The notes under the pieces: model-generated
The model's database searches: none
Told to the model about the DNA's origin: nothing
Seen by the model: only the letters and a program-made list of their open reading frames with translations
Made by a program: the position numbers and the translations under genes
Source: Streptomyces tateyamensis
Lineage (GTDB): Bacteria; Actinomycetota; Actinomycetes; Streptomycetales; Streptomycetaceae
Reading direction: 5' to 3'
NCBI RefSeq assembly: GCF_003205575.1
Contig: NZ_PYBW01000022.1
Coordinates: forward strand, 96,015 to 160,014
DNA length: 64,000 nt
Part shown: in pieces, positions 51,333 to 60,421 of the stretch
Layout of the letters: the number at the start of each line of letters is the position of its first letter
How positions within the stretch are numbered: position 1 is the stretch's first letter

Positions 51333-51488
51333 GCAACCCCGACGACTCGTCATGTCCCTGACGGAGAGTCACCCGTCTGTGCGGCAGAGATGACCCGTCC
51401 GTGCCATGGGGAGCGGGCCCGACACTCTCTAGGCTGGGATGCGGGGGGCTGAGGACCCCGGGGTGCGGGCGCTGAAGGGGTGGTGCAG

Positions 51489-51707
51489 GTGTCGTCCTCC
51501 GCGGATCGGACAGTGGACCACACGACCGGCTCCGCCCTCGGCCACGACCGCACCGCGCTGGACGAGATCGAGCTCACCGGCGAGCTGATGATCGCCGCCA
51601 CCGACTCGCCCGCCGAGCGGCTGCCCACCGACCGGATCGACGAGGTGCTGCTGCACCGTCCCCGCCCGGCGGCGGACCGGCCGGTCAGCTCCGCAGCAGC
51701 CGACTGA
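51489..51707 (+). CDS. Small acidic conserved protein
   Basis: About 72 residues. The start is GTG 51489 behind GAAGGGG. The core LDEIELTGELMIAATDSPAERLPTDRIDEVLLHR is a pattern seen in short streptomycete proteins of unknown role. The final 23 bases overlap the csoR gene on the opposite strand. There is no membrane or signal segment. Confidence 0.6.
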   Translation: MSSSADRTVDHTTGSALGHDRTALDEIELTGELMIAATDSPAERLPTDRIDEVLLHRPRPAADRPVSSAAAD

Positions 51708-52050
51708 TCGCGGCCATCGCCTCGGCCACCTTCGCGTCCATCGCCTCGCCGCCCTCGTTCACCGCGTCCGCGACGCAGTGCTTGATGTGCTCCTCCAACA
51801 GCGAGAGCGCGAAGGACTGGAGCGCCTTGGTGGTGGCCGAGACCTGGGTCAGGATGTCGATGCAGTAGACGTCCTCCTCGACCATCCGCTGCAGGCCGCG
51901 GGCCTGACCCTCGATCCGGCGCAGCCGCTTGAGGTGGTCGGCCTTGTGCGGGCTGTACCCGTGCGGCCCGTGGTGCGCCGCCGCGCCGTCCGCGCCGGTA
52001 CCCGTGCCTTTGCCCGTGCCGCCGGTGCTCTCGGTGGTCTCGGTGGTCAT
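51685..52050 (-). CDS. csoR: CsoR/RcnR-family metal-sensing repressor
   Basis: A 121-residue all-helical repressor. After a His/Gly-rich N-terminus (GPHGYSPHKADHLKRLRRIEGQARGLQRM), the Cys in DVYCIDIL and the H/C pair in LEEHIKHCVADAV form the Cys-His-Cys site of copper-sensing CsoR. It represses copper-export genes by binding GC-rich palindromes and lets go when Cu(I) binds. The start is ATG 52050. A run of matching G/C tracts lies upstream (52129-52153). No copper pump is adjacent. Confidence 0.88.
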   Translation of the reverse strand: MTTETTESTGGTGKGTGTGADGAAAHHGPHGYSPHKADHLKRLRRIEGQARGLQRMVEEDVYCIDILTQVSATTKALQSFALSLLEEHIKHCVADAVNEGGEAMDAKVAEAMAAISRLLRS

Positions 52051-52394
52051 CGGCCTGCCCCGCTCTCCTCGTCGCCCCGGTCGCCACGCTGTCGGGTCAG
52101 GGCGCCGGTCCCCCCAGTGTCCCGCACCGGGGACCCCCGGGGGGGGTTCCCCCGTCCGGGCGCTGATCGGGATCACCGACCGCCGGAGGGGGGCGTTCGA
52201 GCCGATCGTCCGTCAGACTTGTGGCTCTACGCCCGTCACATCGACGTCCGGGGGCCCAATGTGTTCCGGTCAAGCTGCGTCCGGAAGGGGAGCATCCGAT
52301 TCCCTCTGTGCCGAAGACGTGCTACCCCGTTGAACAATCGCGGCGCAGAACACCTAGCATCGTTCAGTCCGTCCCCCGCTCATCGGAGATCTCC
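52051..52394. other. Intergenic region between csoR and the DUF47 gene
   Basis: 344 bases. A G/C-tract palindrome (52129-52153) lies 79 bases upstream of csoR. On the right, TTGAAC (52330-52335) and TAGCAT (52355-52360), 19 bases apart, look like a promoter for the DUF47-Pit operon. The middle shows nothing recognisable. Confidence 0.55.
52129..52153. promoter_or_regulatory. Candidate CsoR operator
   Basis: Facing tracts of the form GGGGACCCCCGGGGGG and GTTCCCCC, similar in type to the TACCCCC-GGGGGTA boxes of streptomycete CsoR. The site is upstream of csoR and suggests autoregulation. It is a resemblance only, since such tracts occur by chance at this GC content. Confidence 0.4.
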
Positions 52395-53015
52395 GTGCGT
52401 TTTAGCCTGACCCCGAAGGAGACGAGCTTCTACGACATGTTCGCCGCGGCCGGGGAGAACCTGGTCGTCGGGTCGAAGCTCCTGCTGGAACTGCTCGGCT
52501 CGGACGTGTCAGGCCGTGCCGAGATCGTCGAGCGCATGCGCGCCGCCGAGCACGCCGGCGACGACACCACCCACGCCATCTTCCACCAGCTCAACTCCTC
52601 CTTCATCACCCCGTTCGACCGCGAGGACATCTACACCCTGGCCTCCTCGCTGGACGACATCATGGACTTCATGGAGGAGGCGGTCGACCTGGTCGTGCTC
52701 TACGACATCCAGTCGCTGCCCCCCGGCATCGGGCAGCAGATCGAGGTGCTGGCCCGGGCCGCCGAGCTGACCGCCGAGGCGATGTCCAACCTGCGCAGCA
52801 TGGCCCACCTCAACGAGTACTGGATCGAGGTCAACCGCCTGGAGAACCAGGCCGACCAGATCCACCGCAAGCTGCTCGCCCACCTGTTCAGCGGCCAGTA
52901 CGAGACCCTCGAGGTGCTCAAGCTCAAGCAGGTGGTGGACGTGCTGGAGGAGGCCGCGGACGCTTTCGAGCACGTGGCGAACACGGTGGAGACCATCGCC
53001 GTCAAGGAGTCCTGA
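52395..53015 (+). CDS. DUF47 (PhoU-like) regulator of the phosphate transporter
   Basis: A 206-residue all-helical PhoU-like protein of the DUF47 family: RFSLTPKETSFYDMFAAAGENLVVG, RMRAAEHAGDDTTHAIFHQLNSSFITPFDREDIYTLASSLDDIMDFMEEA. The acidic E/D clusters are like the metal-binding sites of PhoU. DUF47 proteins pair with Pit transporters and modulate them. The start is GTG 52395; 5 bases separate it from the pit gene, so the two form one operon. Confidence 0.92.
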   Translation: MRFSLTPKETSFYDMFAAAGENLVVGSKLLLELLGSDVSGRAEIVERMRAAEHAGDDTTHAIFHQLNSSFITPFDREDIYTLASSLDDIMDFMEEAVDLVVLYDIQSLPPGIGQQIEVLARAAELTAEAMSNLRSMAHLNEYWIEVNRLENQADQIHRKLLAHLFSGQYETLEVLKLKQVVDVLEEAADAFEHVANTVETIAVKES

Positions 53016-53020
53016 CCAGC

Positions 53021-54016
53021 GTGGACATGGCAGCACTCATCGTCGTCATCGGCGTGGCCTTCGGCTTCACTTACACGAACGGCTTCCACGACTCGGCGAA
53101 CGCGATCGCCACCTCGGTCTCCACCCGGGCGCTGACCCCGCGGGCCGCGCTGGCGATGGCCGCGGTGATGAACCTGGCCGGCGCCTTCCTGGGCAGCGGG
53201 GTGGCGCAGACCGTCTCCAAGGGGCTGATCGAGACCCCGCACGGCAGCCAGGGGATGACGATCCTGTTCGGCGGGCTGGTCGGCGCGATCACCTGGAACC
53301 TCACCACCTGGTACTTCGGCCTGCCCTCCTCCTCCTCGCACGCGCTCTTCGGCGGGCTGGTCGGCGCGGCGCTGGCGGGTGGCACCGGGGTGATCTGGCA
53401 CGGCGTGGTGGACAAGATCATCATTCCGATGGTGCTCTCCCCCATCGTCGGCCTGATCGCCGGCTACCTGGTGATGCTGGCCATCCTGTGGCTGTTCCGG
53501 CGGGCCAACCCGCACAAGGCCAAGCGCAACTTCCGGGTCGCGCAGACCGCCTCGGCGGCCGCGATGGCGCTGGCACACGGCCTGCAGGACGCCCAGAAGA
53601 CCATGGGCGTGGTGGTGATGGCGCTGGTCATCTCGGGCCACCAGACCGGCAACGGAATCCCGATCTGGGTCAAGCTCTCCTGCGCCACGATGCTCTCGCT
53701 GGGCACCTACGCGGGCGGCTGGCGGATCATGCGGACCCTGGGCCGCAAGATCATCGAGTTGGACCCGCCGCAGGGCTTCGCGGCCGAGTCCACCGCGGCG
53801 ACGATCATGTACATCACGTCGTACGTCTACAAGGCGCCGATCTCCACCACCCACGTGATCACCTCGGCCATCATGGGCGTGGGCGCCACCAAGCGGCTGC
53901 GCGCGGTCCGCTGGGGCGTGGCCAAGAACATCGTGCTCGGCTGGTTCATCACCATGCCGGCGGCCGGCCTGGTGGCCGCCGCGGTCTACTGGATCACCCA
54001 CCTGATCGTGGCCTGA
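53021..54016 (+). CDS. Pit-type low-affinity inorganic phosphate transporter
   Basis: A 331-residue PiT-family membrane protein with about 9-10 helices. Both PHO4 signatures are present: GFTYTNGFHDSANAIATSVSTR near the N-terminus and KAPISTTHVITSAIMGVGATKR near the C-terminus. SSSSHALFGGLVGAAL also fits. It imports metal-phosphate with protons. Translation starts at GTG 53021 with AAGGAG upstream (or ATG 53027). It is directly downstream of the DUF47 gene. Confidence 0.94.
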   Translation: MDMAALIVVIGVAFGFTYTNGFHDSANAIATSVSTRALTPRAALAMAAVMNLAGAFLGSGVAQTVSKGLIETPHGSQGMTILFGGLVGAITWNLTTWYFGLPSSSSHALFGGLVGAALAGGTGVIWHGVVDKIIIPMVLSPIVGLIAGYLVMLAILWLFRRANPHKAKRNFRVAQTASAAAMALAHGLQDAQKTMGVVVMALVISGHQTGNGIPIWVKLSCATMLSLGTYAGGWRIMRTLGRKIIELDPPQGFAAESTAATIMYITSYVYKAPISTTHVITSAIMGVGATKRLRAVRWGVAKNIVLGWFITMPAAGLVAAAVYWITHLIVA

Positions 54017-54042
54017 GCCGCCGTCACGGGCCCCGGAGATGC

Positions 54043-54083
54043 GGGAAGGGCCCGCCCTCGCGTCCCGAGGGCGGGCCCTTCCC
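54043..54083. terminator. Strong bidirectional terminator between pit and pstB
   Basis: A perfect 18-bp stem (GGGAAGGGCCCGCCCTCG and complement) with a 5-base loop, 26 bases past the pit stop and 58 bases past the convergent pstB stop. It can end both transcripts. Confidence 0.88.
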
Positions 54084-54141
54084 ATACCCCGCGGCGGCAC
54101 CGCCATGCAGCACCGAAGGGCAGCCTGAGGTGCGGCGGGGA

Positions 54142-54918
54142 TCAGCCGAAGCGACCGGAGATGTAGTCCTCGGTCGCCTGCACCGACGGGTTGGAGAAGA
54201 TCCGCTGGGTGTCGTCCAGCTCGATCAGCTTGCCCGGCTGGCCCACGCCCGCCAGGTTGAAGAAGGCGGTGCGGTCGCTGACCCGGGCCGCCTGCTGCAT
54301 GTTGTGGGTCACGATGACGATGGTGAACCGCTCCTTGAGCTCGCCGATCAGGTCCTCGATCGCCAGCGTGGAGATCGGGTCCAGGGCCGAGCAGGGCTCG
54401 TCCATCAGCAGGACCTGCGGCTCGACCGCGATCGCGCGGGCGATGCACAGGCGCTGCTGCTGGCCGCCGGAGAGGCCGGCGCCGGGCTTGTTCAGCCGGT
54501 CCTTGACCTCGTTCCACAGGTTGGCGCCCTTCAGCGAGGACTCCACCACGCCGTCCAGCACCGACTTCTTCTTGACGCCCGCCAGCTTCAGACCGGCCAC
54601 CACGTTCTCGTAGATGGACATGGTCGGGAACGGGTTGGGGCGCTGGAAGACCATCCCGACGGTGCGGCGCACCGCGACCGGGTCCACCGTCGAGCCGTAC
54701 AGGTTCTCGTCGTCGAGCAGCACCTTGCCCTCGACCCGGGCGCCGGGGATCACCTCGTGCATCCGGTTCAGGGTCCGCAGGAAGGTCGACTTGCCGCAGC
54801 CGGACGGGCCGATGAAGGCGGTCACCGAGCGGGGCTCGATGGTCATCGAGATGTCCTCGATGGCCTTGGTGCCACCGTAGTAGGCCGACAGTCCGCTGAC
54901 GTCGATGCGCTTAGCCAT
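54142..54918 (-). CDS. pstB: Phosphate ABC transporter ATP-binding protein
   Basis: A 258-residue ATPase of the high-affinity PstSCAB phosphate importer. Walker A is [17 protein letters not shown], the signature [14 protein letters not shown], and Walker [26 protein letters not shown] is typical of PstB. The ATG at 54918 lies 43 bases after pstA. It is the last gene of pstS-pstC-pstA-pstB, which is transcribed leftward. Confidence 0.97.
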   Translation of the reverse strand: MAKRIDVSGLSAYYGGTKAIEDISMTIEPRSVTAFIGPSGCGKSTFLRTLNRMHEVIPGARVEGKVLLDDENLYGSTVDPVAVRRTVGMVFQRPNPFPTMSIYENVVAGLKLAGVKKKSVLDGVVESSLKGANLWNEVKDRLNKPGAGLSGGQQQRLCIARAIAVEPQVLLMDEPCSALDPISTLAIEDLIGELKERFTIVIVTHNMQQAARVSDRTAFFNLAGVGQPGKLIELDDTQRIFSNPSVQATEDYISGRFG

Positions 54919-54961
54919 GATCTTTCTTCTTCTCTCGTCTGTTCGTACGTCAGTCGGACGC

Positions 54962-56038
54962 TCAGTGTCCGGTCTTGGGCGAGCGCCAGCGGGCGATCCC
55001 GCGGGCGATCAGGTTGAGACCCATCACCACGGCGATCAGCACCAGCGCGGCACCCCAGGCACGGGCGTAGCTGTACTGGTTGTTGTAGCCGTACTGCTGC
55101 CAGATGTAGACCGGGAGATTCATCTGCGGCCCGTTGAACGGGTCGGTGTTGATCGAGTCGGAGACGAACACCAGCATCAGCACCGGCGCGGTCTCACCGG
55201 TGATCCGGGCGACCGCCAGCATCACACCAGTGGTGATGCCGCCGATCGCGGTGGGGATCACGACCCGCAGAATGGTCTTCCACTTCGGCACGCCGAGCGC
55301 GAACGCGGCCTCGCGCAGCTCGTTCGGGACGAGCTTGAGCATCTCCTCGGTGGAGCGCACCACGACCGGCATCATCAGGATGGCCAGCGCGAGGCTGCCC
55401 GAGAAGCCGGAGTAGTCGAAGCCGAGGGCCAGGTTCCAGACGGAGAGGATGAACAGACCGGCGACGATCGACGGGATACCCGTCATGACGTCGACGAAGA
55501 AGGTGACCGCCGCGGCAAGTCGGCCGCGGCCGTACTCCACCAGGTAGACGGCGGTCAGCAGGCCGATCGGCGCGGCGATCAGGGTGGCCAGGCCGACCTG
55601 CTGCAGGGTGCCGAGCAGCGCGTGGTAGATGCCGCCGCCGGGACCGGAGGAGAGGACCCCGCGCATCGAGTGGTTGAGGAAGTTGCCGTCCACCACGCTG
55701 CTGCCCTGCTGGAACGTGTAGACCAGCAGCGCGACCAGCGGCACCACGGCCAGCACGAAGGCGGTCCACACCAGCGAGGTGAAGAACCGGTCCTTGGCCT
55801 GACGGTGGCCCTCGACCTTGGCGGCCACGCCGTAGCTGATCGAGACGAACAGGAGTGCGGCGATCACGCCCCACTGGAGGTGGCTGGCGAGCCCGGCGCC
55901 GGCACCGATCGCGCAGGCGAGCGCGATGGACAGGACGGCGATCCCGGCCGGCGCCCAGCGGGGCAGTCGGGCCGCGGTCAGCGGGCGGCGCAGCTGCGGA
56001 GCCGGCGAGCGGTCCGCGGTAGAGGTCGCGGTGGTCAC
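54962..56038 (-). CDS. pstA: Phosphate ABC transporter permease PstA
   Basis: A 358-residue permease with an N-terminal Ala/Pro-rich extension and about eight helices (extra N-terminal ones plus six in the core). The binding-protein-dependent transport signature is [35 protein letters not shown]-type permease loops include [31 protein letters not shown]. It starts at GTG 56038, overlapping the pstC stop by 4 bases, so pstC and pstA are coupled. Confidence 0.95.
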   Translation of the reverse strand: MTTATSTADRSPAPQLRRPLTAARLPRWAPAGIAVLSIALACAIGAGAGLASHLQWGVIAALLFVSISYGVAAKVEGHRQAKDRFFTSLVWTAFVLAVVPLVALLVYTFQQGSSVVDGNFLNHSMRGVLSSGPGGGIYHALLGTLQQVGLATLIAAPIGLLTAVYLVEYGRGRLAAAVTFFVDVMTGIPSIVAGLFILSVWNLALGFDYSGFSGSLALAILMMPVVVRSTEEMLKLVPNELREAAFALGVPKWKTILRVVIPTAIGGITTGVMLAVARITGETAPVLMLVFVSDSINTDPFNGPQMNLPVYIWQQYGYNNQYSYARAWGAALVLIAVVMGLNLIARGIARWRSPKTGH

Positions 56039-57054
56039 GAGTTCGCCCCCGAGTACTCCTTGCGGCGGGCCACGATCATCCGGGCCGCACCGTTCACCAG
56101 CAGCGTGATCACGAACAGCACCAGGCCGGAGGCCATCAGCGCGTCCTTGCCGACCGAGCCGGCCTCACCGAACTTCAGCGCGATGTTCTGGGCGAAGGTG
56201 CCGCCGCCCGCGTCCAGCAGGTGCAGCGAGAGCACGTTGCTGGCGGAGAGCACGGTGGCGACCGCGATGGTCTCGCCCAGCGCCCGGCCCAGGCCGAGCA
56301 TCGAGGCCGAGATGATGCCCGGGCGGCCGAACGGCAGCACCGCGGTGCGGATCATCTCCCAGCGGGTCGCGCCGAGCGCGAGCGCCGCCTCCTCGTGCAT
56401 CCGCGGCACCTGGCGGAACACCTCGCGGCTGACCGCGGTGATGATCGGCAGCACCATGATGGCCAGCAGGATGCCGACCGTGAACAGGCTGCGCGCCGGG
56501 GCGCCCGGGTGGCTGAGCTTGAAGATGTAGGTCCAGCCCAGGTAGTGGTCGAGCCAGCTGTTCAGCCCGCCCAGGTGCGGCACCAGGAAGAGCGCGCCCC
56601 ACAGGCCGTAGATGATGCTGGGCACGGCCGCCAGCAGGTCCACCAGGTAGGCGAACGGCTGGGCGATCCGGCGCGGCGCGTAGTGCGAGATGAACAGCGC
56701 GATTCCGATCGCGACCGGCACCGCGATGACCATCGCGATGGCCGCGGAGACCAGGGTCCCGAAGACCAGGACGGCGATCCCGAAGCTGGGCTTCTGGATG
56801 TTGTCCGGGTCCCACTCGAAGGTGGTCAGGAAGCTGGTGGTGTCCTTGTTGATCGCGATGCTGCTGCGGTAGATCAGGAAGCCCGCGATGGCGGCCATGA
56901 TGACCAGCAGCAGGATGCCGGATCCGGCCGAGGCCCCGCGGAAAATGCTGTCACCCCGACGGCTGTTCCCCTGCAGGGAGCTGCGGCGCCTGGGCGAGGT
57001 CTCGGTGGACGCTTCGGTGGTTTCCCTGGGAACGCCAGGGGGCGAGGAAGTCAT
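56035..57054 (-). CDS. pstC: Phosphate ABC transporter permease PstC
   Basis: A 339-residue permease with about six core helices. The EAA loop is EEAALALGATRWEMIRTAVLPFGRPGIISA. YAPRRIAQPFAYLVDLLAAVPSIIYGLWG is characteristic of PstC. A charged Ser/Arg-rich N-terminus (MTSSPPGVPRETTEASTETS) precedes the first helix. The ATG is at 57054. A long stem-loop lies between pstS and this gene, so its expression is probably lower than that of pstS. Confidence 0.95.
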   Translation of the reverse strand: MTSSPPGVPRETTEASTETSPRRRSSLQGNSRRGDSIFRGASAGSGILLLVIMAAIAGFLIYRSSIAINKDTTSFLTTFEWDPDNIQKPSFGIAVLVFGTLVSAAIAMVIAVPVAIGIALFISHYAPRRIAQPFAYLVDLLAAVPSIIYGLWGALFLVPHLGGLNSWLDHYLGWTYIFKLSHPGAPARSLFTVGILLAIMVLPIITAVSREVFRQVPRMHEEAALALGATRWEMIRTAVLPFGRPGIISASMLGLGRALGETIAVATVLSASNVLSLHLLDAGGGTFAQNIALKFGEAGSVGKDALMASGLVLFVITLLVNGAARMIVARRKEYSGANS

Positions 57055-57150
57055 GAAGTTCTACTCCGGTCTGGCGGTGCTGCCCCTGGCAAGGGCGGCA
57101 CCATGGCGGCGGTGCCCCGGACGAGTGGTGGTGGATCAGCGGATGCGGCC

Positions 57151-57190
57151 GGCCGGCGGTCCCGTCCCCCCGTGTGCGGGACCGCCGGCC
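57151..57190 (-). terminator. Intercistronic stem-loop between pstS and pstC
   Basis: A 14-bp perfect stem (GGCCGGCGGTCCCG and complement) with a 12-base loop, 20 bases past the pstS stop and about 97 bases before the pstC start. It can act as a partial terminator or 3' stabiliser, so that pstS mRNA exceeds that of pstCAB, as seen in many binding-protein operons. Confidence 0.65.
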
Positions 57191-57209
57191 GAAGTGTGTT
57201 GACCTCAGG

Positions 57210-58361
57210 TCAGGACAGGGTGCCGATCACGGTCTTCACCTTGTCGGAGACCTCCTTGGGCAGCGGAACGTAGCCCTTGTCGCCGATGGCGTGCTGGCCG
57301 GCGTCGCTGATGGTGTAGTTCAGGAACGCCTTGAGGGTGTCCAGGGTCTCGGGCTTGTTGCCCTTGTCGCAGACGATCTCGTAGGTGACCAGGACGATCG
57401 GGTAGGCACCCTCGGCCTTGGTCGCGTAGTCCAGGCTCAGCGCCAGGTCGTTCGGGTTGCTGGCACCGGCCGACTTCGCGGTGGCGATGGTGGTGGCGGC
57501 GTTCACGGCGGTCGCGTCGACCGGCTTGCTGGCACCGGTGGCGATCGAGGCGCTCTTCAGGTTGTTCTGCTGCGCGTAGGACAGCTCGGCGTAGCCGATC
57601 GAGTTCGGCACCGACTTGACCTGGGCGGAGACGCCCGCGGACTGCGCGGCCGACTGGCCGCCCTTGCCGGCCCAGGTCTTGGCGGCCGGGTAGGCCCAGG
57701 CACCGTTGGAGGCCTTGGCCAGGTACGCGGTCAGGTTCTGGGTGGTGCCCGAGTCGTCCGAGCGGTGGAAGGCCTGGATGTCGGCGGCCGGCAGGGTGAC
57801 GCCCGGGTTCAGCGCGGCGATCTCCGGGGCGTTCCACTTGGTGATCTGCGAGTCGAAGATCTTCGCCAGGGTCGGCGCGTCGAGCACCAGGTGGTCGACA
57901 CCCTGGACGTTGAAGATGATCGAGACGAGGCCGCCGACCATCGGCAGGTCGATGCCCTGGCCGCCACCGGTGCAGACCGCCTTCGAGGCCTCGACCTCGG
58001 TGGCCTTCAGGGCGGCGTCGGAACCGGCGAAGGTGACCTTGCCCTGGTTGAACTGCTGGACACCGGCGCCCGAGCCGCCACCGCTGTAGTTCAGGGTGCT
58101 GCTGGGGCAGGCGGCACCGAAGGCGGCCTTCCAGACATCGATGGCGGTGCCCTGGGCGGTGGAGCCGGCGGCCAGCATCGGGGCCTGCTTGTCGGCGCAC
58201 TTGATCGCGGCGGCCGAGGTGCTGCTGCCGCCCGTACCACCGGTGCTGCCGGCCGAGCTGTTGTTGTTGTCCGAGCCGCAGGCCGCGAGCGACAGCGAGC
58301 TGACGAGCGCCACGGCACCGATCGCGAGGGCCTTGGAGCGGCCGTTCCGCTGGAGCTTCAC
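57210..58361 (-). CDS. pstS: Phosphate-binding lipoprotein PstS
   Basis: A 383-residue lipoprotein: ALAIGAVALVSSLSLAACGS with Cys 28 as the lipidation site, then an Asn/Ser/Gly-rich linker. The phosphate-binding contacts include LAAGSTAQG, GSGAGVQQF, FAGSDAAL, FHRSDDSGTTQNLTAYL and VPNSIGYAELSYA. The start is GTG 58361 with AAAGGGA upstream. It heads the pst operon, behind a PHO box at 58500-58521, so PhoP controls it under phosphate limitation. Confidence 0.97.
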   Translation of the reverse strand: MKLQRNGRSKALAIGAVALVSSLSLAACGSDNNNSSAGSTGGTGGSSTSAAAIKCADKQAPMLAAGSTAQGTAIDVWKAAFGAACPSSTLNYSGGGSGAGVQQFNQGKVTFAGSDAALKATEVEASKAVCTGGGQGIDLPMVGGLVSIIFNVQGVDHLVLDAPTLAKIFDSQITKWNAPEIAALNPGVTLPAADIQAFHRSDDSGTTQNLTAYLAKASNGAWAYPAAKTWAGKGGQSAAQSAGVSAQVKSVPNSIGYAELSYAQQNNLKSASIATGASKPVDATAVNAATTIATAKSAGASNPNDLALSLDYATKAEGAYPIVLVTYEIVCDKGNKPETLDTLKAFLNYTISDAGQHAIGDKGYVPLPKEVSDKVKTVIGTLS

Positions 58362-58499
58362 AGGGTGTCCCTTTCTTTGGCACAGTCCGCCGGTAGCCCC
58401 GTCGAGTGCGCGGGCCGGGCGGACGAGCTGTGGTCCGGGGCCTCTCCGGCCCTCCGGTAGGACCGAAGTTAGGTGGGACAGGTGACGCGTCAGCCGGAC

Positions 58500-58521
58500 G
58501 CAAGTGAACGGGGAGTGAACC
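58500..58521 (-). promoter_or_regulatory. PHO box upstream of pstS
   Basis: Two exactly adjacent 11-base repeats on the minus strand, GGTTCACTCCC and CGTTCACTTGC, matching the GTTCACC direct repeats bound by PhoP. A looser third unit (GTTCGAG) precedes them. The box ends 139 bases before the pstS start. This is a strong match to known streptomycete pst promoters. Confidence 0.85.
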
Positions 58522-58612
58522 TCGAACGGATGCCAGGAAACACGGGTCGGTAGTAACGGTTGCATCACGGGAGGAGTTCGGCCAAGACACGCCGCCAGGT
58601 GACGGCCGCAGG

Positions 58613-59224
58613 TCAGGCAGGCGAACGGCCCAGGTGCTCGAGCAGCGCGTCGATCAGCAGCCGGTCCCGGTCGTGGGTCAGCTTGGCGCGCGCCTTGGCC
58701 GGCTTGAGCCACTTCATCCGGTCCACCTCGCGGTTGGGCCGGAACTCGCCGTGCACCGGAACCGCCGCCCAGTACCGCACCTCCTTGGGCCGGCCCTGCG
58801 CCAGGTAGTACTGCGTCGGCAGCGGCGCGCCCAGCCGGCAGGCCAGCCCGGTCTCCTCCTCCACCTCGCGCAGCGCCGCCTGCCAGGGTGCCTCCCCGGC
58901 CCGCAGCTTGCCCTTGGGCAGGCTCCAGTCGTCGTACTTGGGCCGGTGGATCAAGGCGATCCGCGGCTTGCGCACGGTGCCGTCCCGGCGCGGCTCGCCC
59001 GGCACCCAGAGCACCGCGCCGGCCGCCAGCACGGTCGGCAACCCGCTTCCCCGGCCGCTCGACCGGTGCGCCGCGACCGCCGGCGTCCCGCGCGCGATCC
59101 ACCTCCCCGGCCGCTTCGCCTCGCGCACCTGCTTACGGGCCGGCCGACCGGACGGCTCCGCGGCGCGGCCGACCGCGCCCGCCGCCCGAGCTTGCGCCTG
59201 CCGGTTCTCGTGCCGCTCAGCCAT
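58613..59224 (-). CDS. Nudix hydrolase (MutT type)
   Basis: A 203-residue Nudix protein. The Nudix box runs from GKLRAGEAPWQAALREVEEETGL. A basic N-terminus of about 60 residues (RQAQARAAGAVGRAAEPSGRPARKQVREAKRPGRW) is extra. It lacks the phosphoglycerate-mutase domain of mycobacterial MutT1. It probably hydrolyses oxidised nucleotides or polyphosphate-related nucleotides. It starts at ATG 59224, directly after the CHAD gene stop, in the ppk-CHAD-Nudix set near pstS. Confidence 0.88.
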   Translation of the reverse strand: MAERHENRQAQARAAGAVGRAAEPSGRPARKQVREAKRPGRWIARGTPAVAAHRSSGRGSGLPTVLAAGAVLWVPGEPRRDGTVRKPRIALIHRPKYDDWSLPKGKLRAGEAPWQAALREVEEETGLACRLGAPLPTQYYLAQGRPKEVRYWAAVPVHGEFRPNREVDRMKWLKPAKARAKLTHDRDRLLIDALLEHLGRSPA

Positions 59225-60343
59225 TCACGCCGTCCGGGGTACTGGGGACTCCTCCCAGCCGTCCAGGCCGAAGGAGATCGAGGGCCACTGGCTGCCGAAG
59301 GCGTACCGCGCCGCCTCGACCTCCAGCCGCTGATCAGCATGCACCACACCGAGTACGTAGGCCGTCGCCGGGGTGATCCGCGGGGTGCGCGCCGCGGTCG
59401 CCGCCGTCACCGCCGCGTCCGCCGCCTCCTGGTGGTGGTCCAGCACCCGGTCCAACCCGTCCAGTTCGGCGACCGCCCGGCCGCACACCTCACCCGCGTA
59501 CCGGGCCCGCTTGACCAGGATCCGCACCCGGTGCCACGGCGCGTCGTCGGCCGCCAGCGCGCTGTCCGCGATGTCGCCACCGGCCGACGCCGGTGCCGCC
59601 GTGCGCGCCTGGGCCGGGACCTGCGGCGCGCCGCCGCCCAACCGGTGCAGCGCGTCCCCCTGGTAGGCGGTGGCCGCCCGGCGCAGCGGCAGCGCCGCCG
59701 CCGCCGCGGTCAGCGTCTCCAGCGCCCGGGCGGCCTGCGGCAGCAGCACCTCGCCGGCCTCGCCCGCGGCCGCGGTCAACAGCGGCGCCTCGCCGACCAG
59801 CAGGGTCATCCGGTCCGCCAGCGCGTGCAGCCGGGCCGACCGCAGCTCCTGCAGCACGGTGCTGTGCGCCCTGGTCCGGGCCAGCGTCAGCTGACGGTCC
59901 AGCAGGGCCCGGGCCTTCGGCGCCCCCTGGTGTCCGGCGAGCATCCCGGGACCGCCGAGCTCGCCGGTGGCCCCGGTGGCGCTGAGCGTGTCCAGCGCGC
60001 CCAGCAGCCGGGCCGCCCGGCGGGTGTAGGCCGGCTCCTGGGCCAGCAGGTTGAGCAGCCAGCGCAGTTCCGAGCGGAACTCCTCGGCCCAGGTTCTCTC
60101 GAACAGCTGCCCGAAGGTGTGCAGCACGCCGCCGATCCGTCGCACGGCACGCAGCAGGTCCTCGGTACCGGCGCTGCCGCCGGGCGCGTTGAGCGAGGGC
60201 AGCGCCCCCGGCCGGGCGCCGGCTTCGCCCACCGCCTGCGGCAGGGCGCGCAGGAACCCGCCCGCCTGCCCGGTCAGATACCTGGCGAGGACCTCTCCGG
60301 CGGTCGCGGTGGACGCCGAAGCCGTCATGGGCGCGTCAGTCAT
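59225..60343 (-). CDS. CHAD-domain protein associated with polyphosphate kinase
   Basis: A 372-residue helical CHAD protein with many conserved His and basic residues (HTFGQLFERTWAEEFRSELRWLLNLL, HRVRILVKRARYAGEVCG). CHAD domains bind polyphosphate and associate with polyphosphate granules. It directly follows ppk and abuts the Nudix gene with no gap, so the three are probably cotranscribed. The ATG at 60343 has a second ATG five codons later. There is no catalytic CYTH partner domain. Confidence 0.92.
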   Translation of the reverse strand: MTDAPMTASASTATAGEVLARYLTGQAGGFLRALPQAVGEAGARPGALPSLNAPGGSAGTEDLLRAVRRIGGVLHTFGQLFERTWAEEFRSELRWLLNLLAQEPAYTRRAARLLGALDTLSATGATGELGGPGMLAGHQGAPKARALLDRQLTLARTRAHSTVLQELRSARLHALADRMTLLVGEAPLLTAAAGEAGEVLLPQAARALETLTAAAAALPLRRAATAYQGDALHRLGGGAPQVPAQARTAAPASAGGDIADSALAADDAPWHRVRILVKRARYAGEVCGRAVAELDGLDRVLDHHQEAADAAVTAATAARTPRITPATAYVLGVVHADQRLEVEAARYAFGSQWPSISFGLDGWEESPVPRTA

Positions 60344-60421
60344 GTCCTGGGTTCTCCCCGTTCCCCCGTGGTCGGCCGATCCCCCCGTGGGCGGACCTCA
60401 CCCGGGGCAGGTGACGGATGG

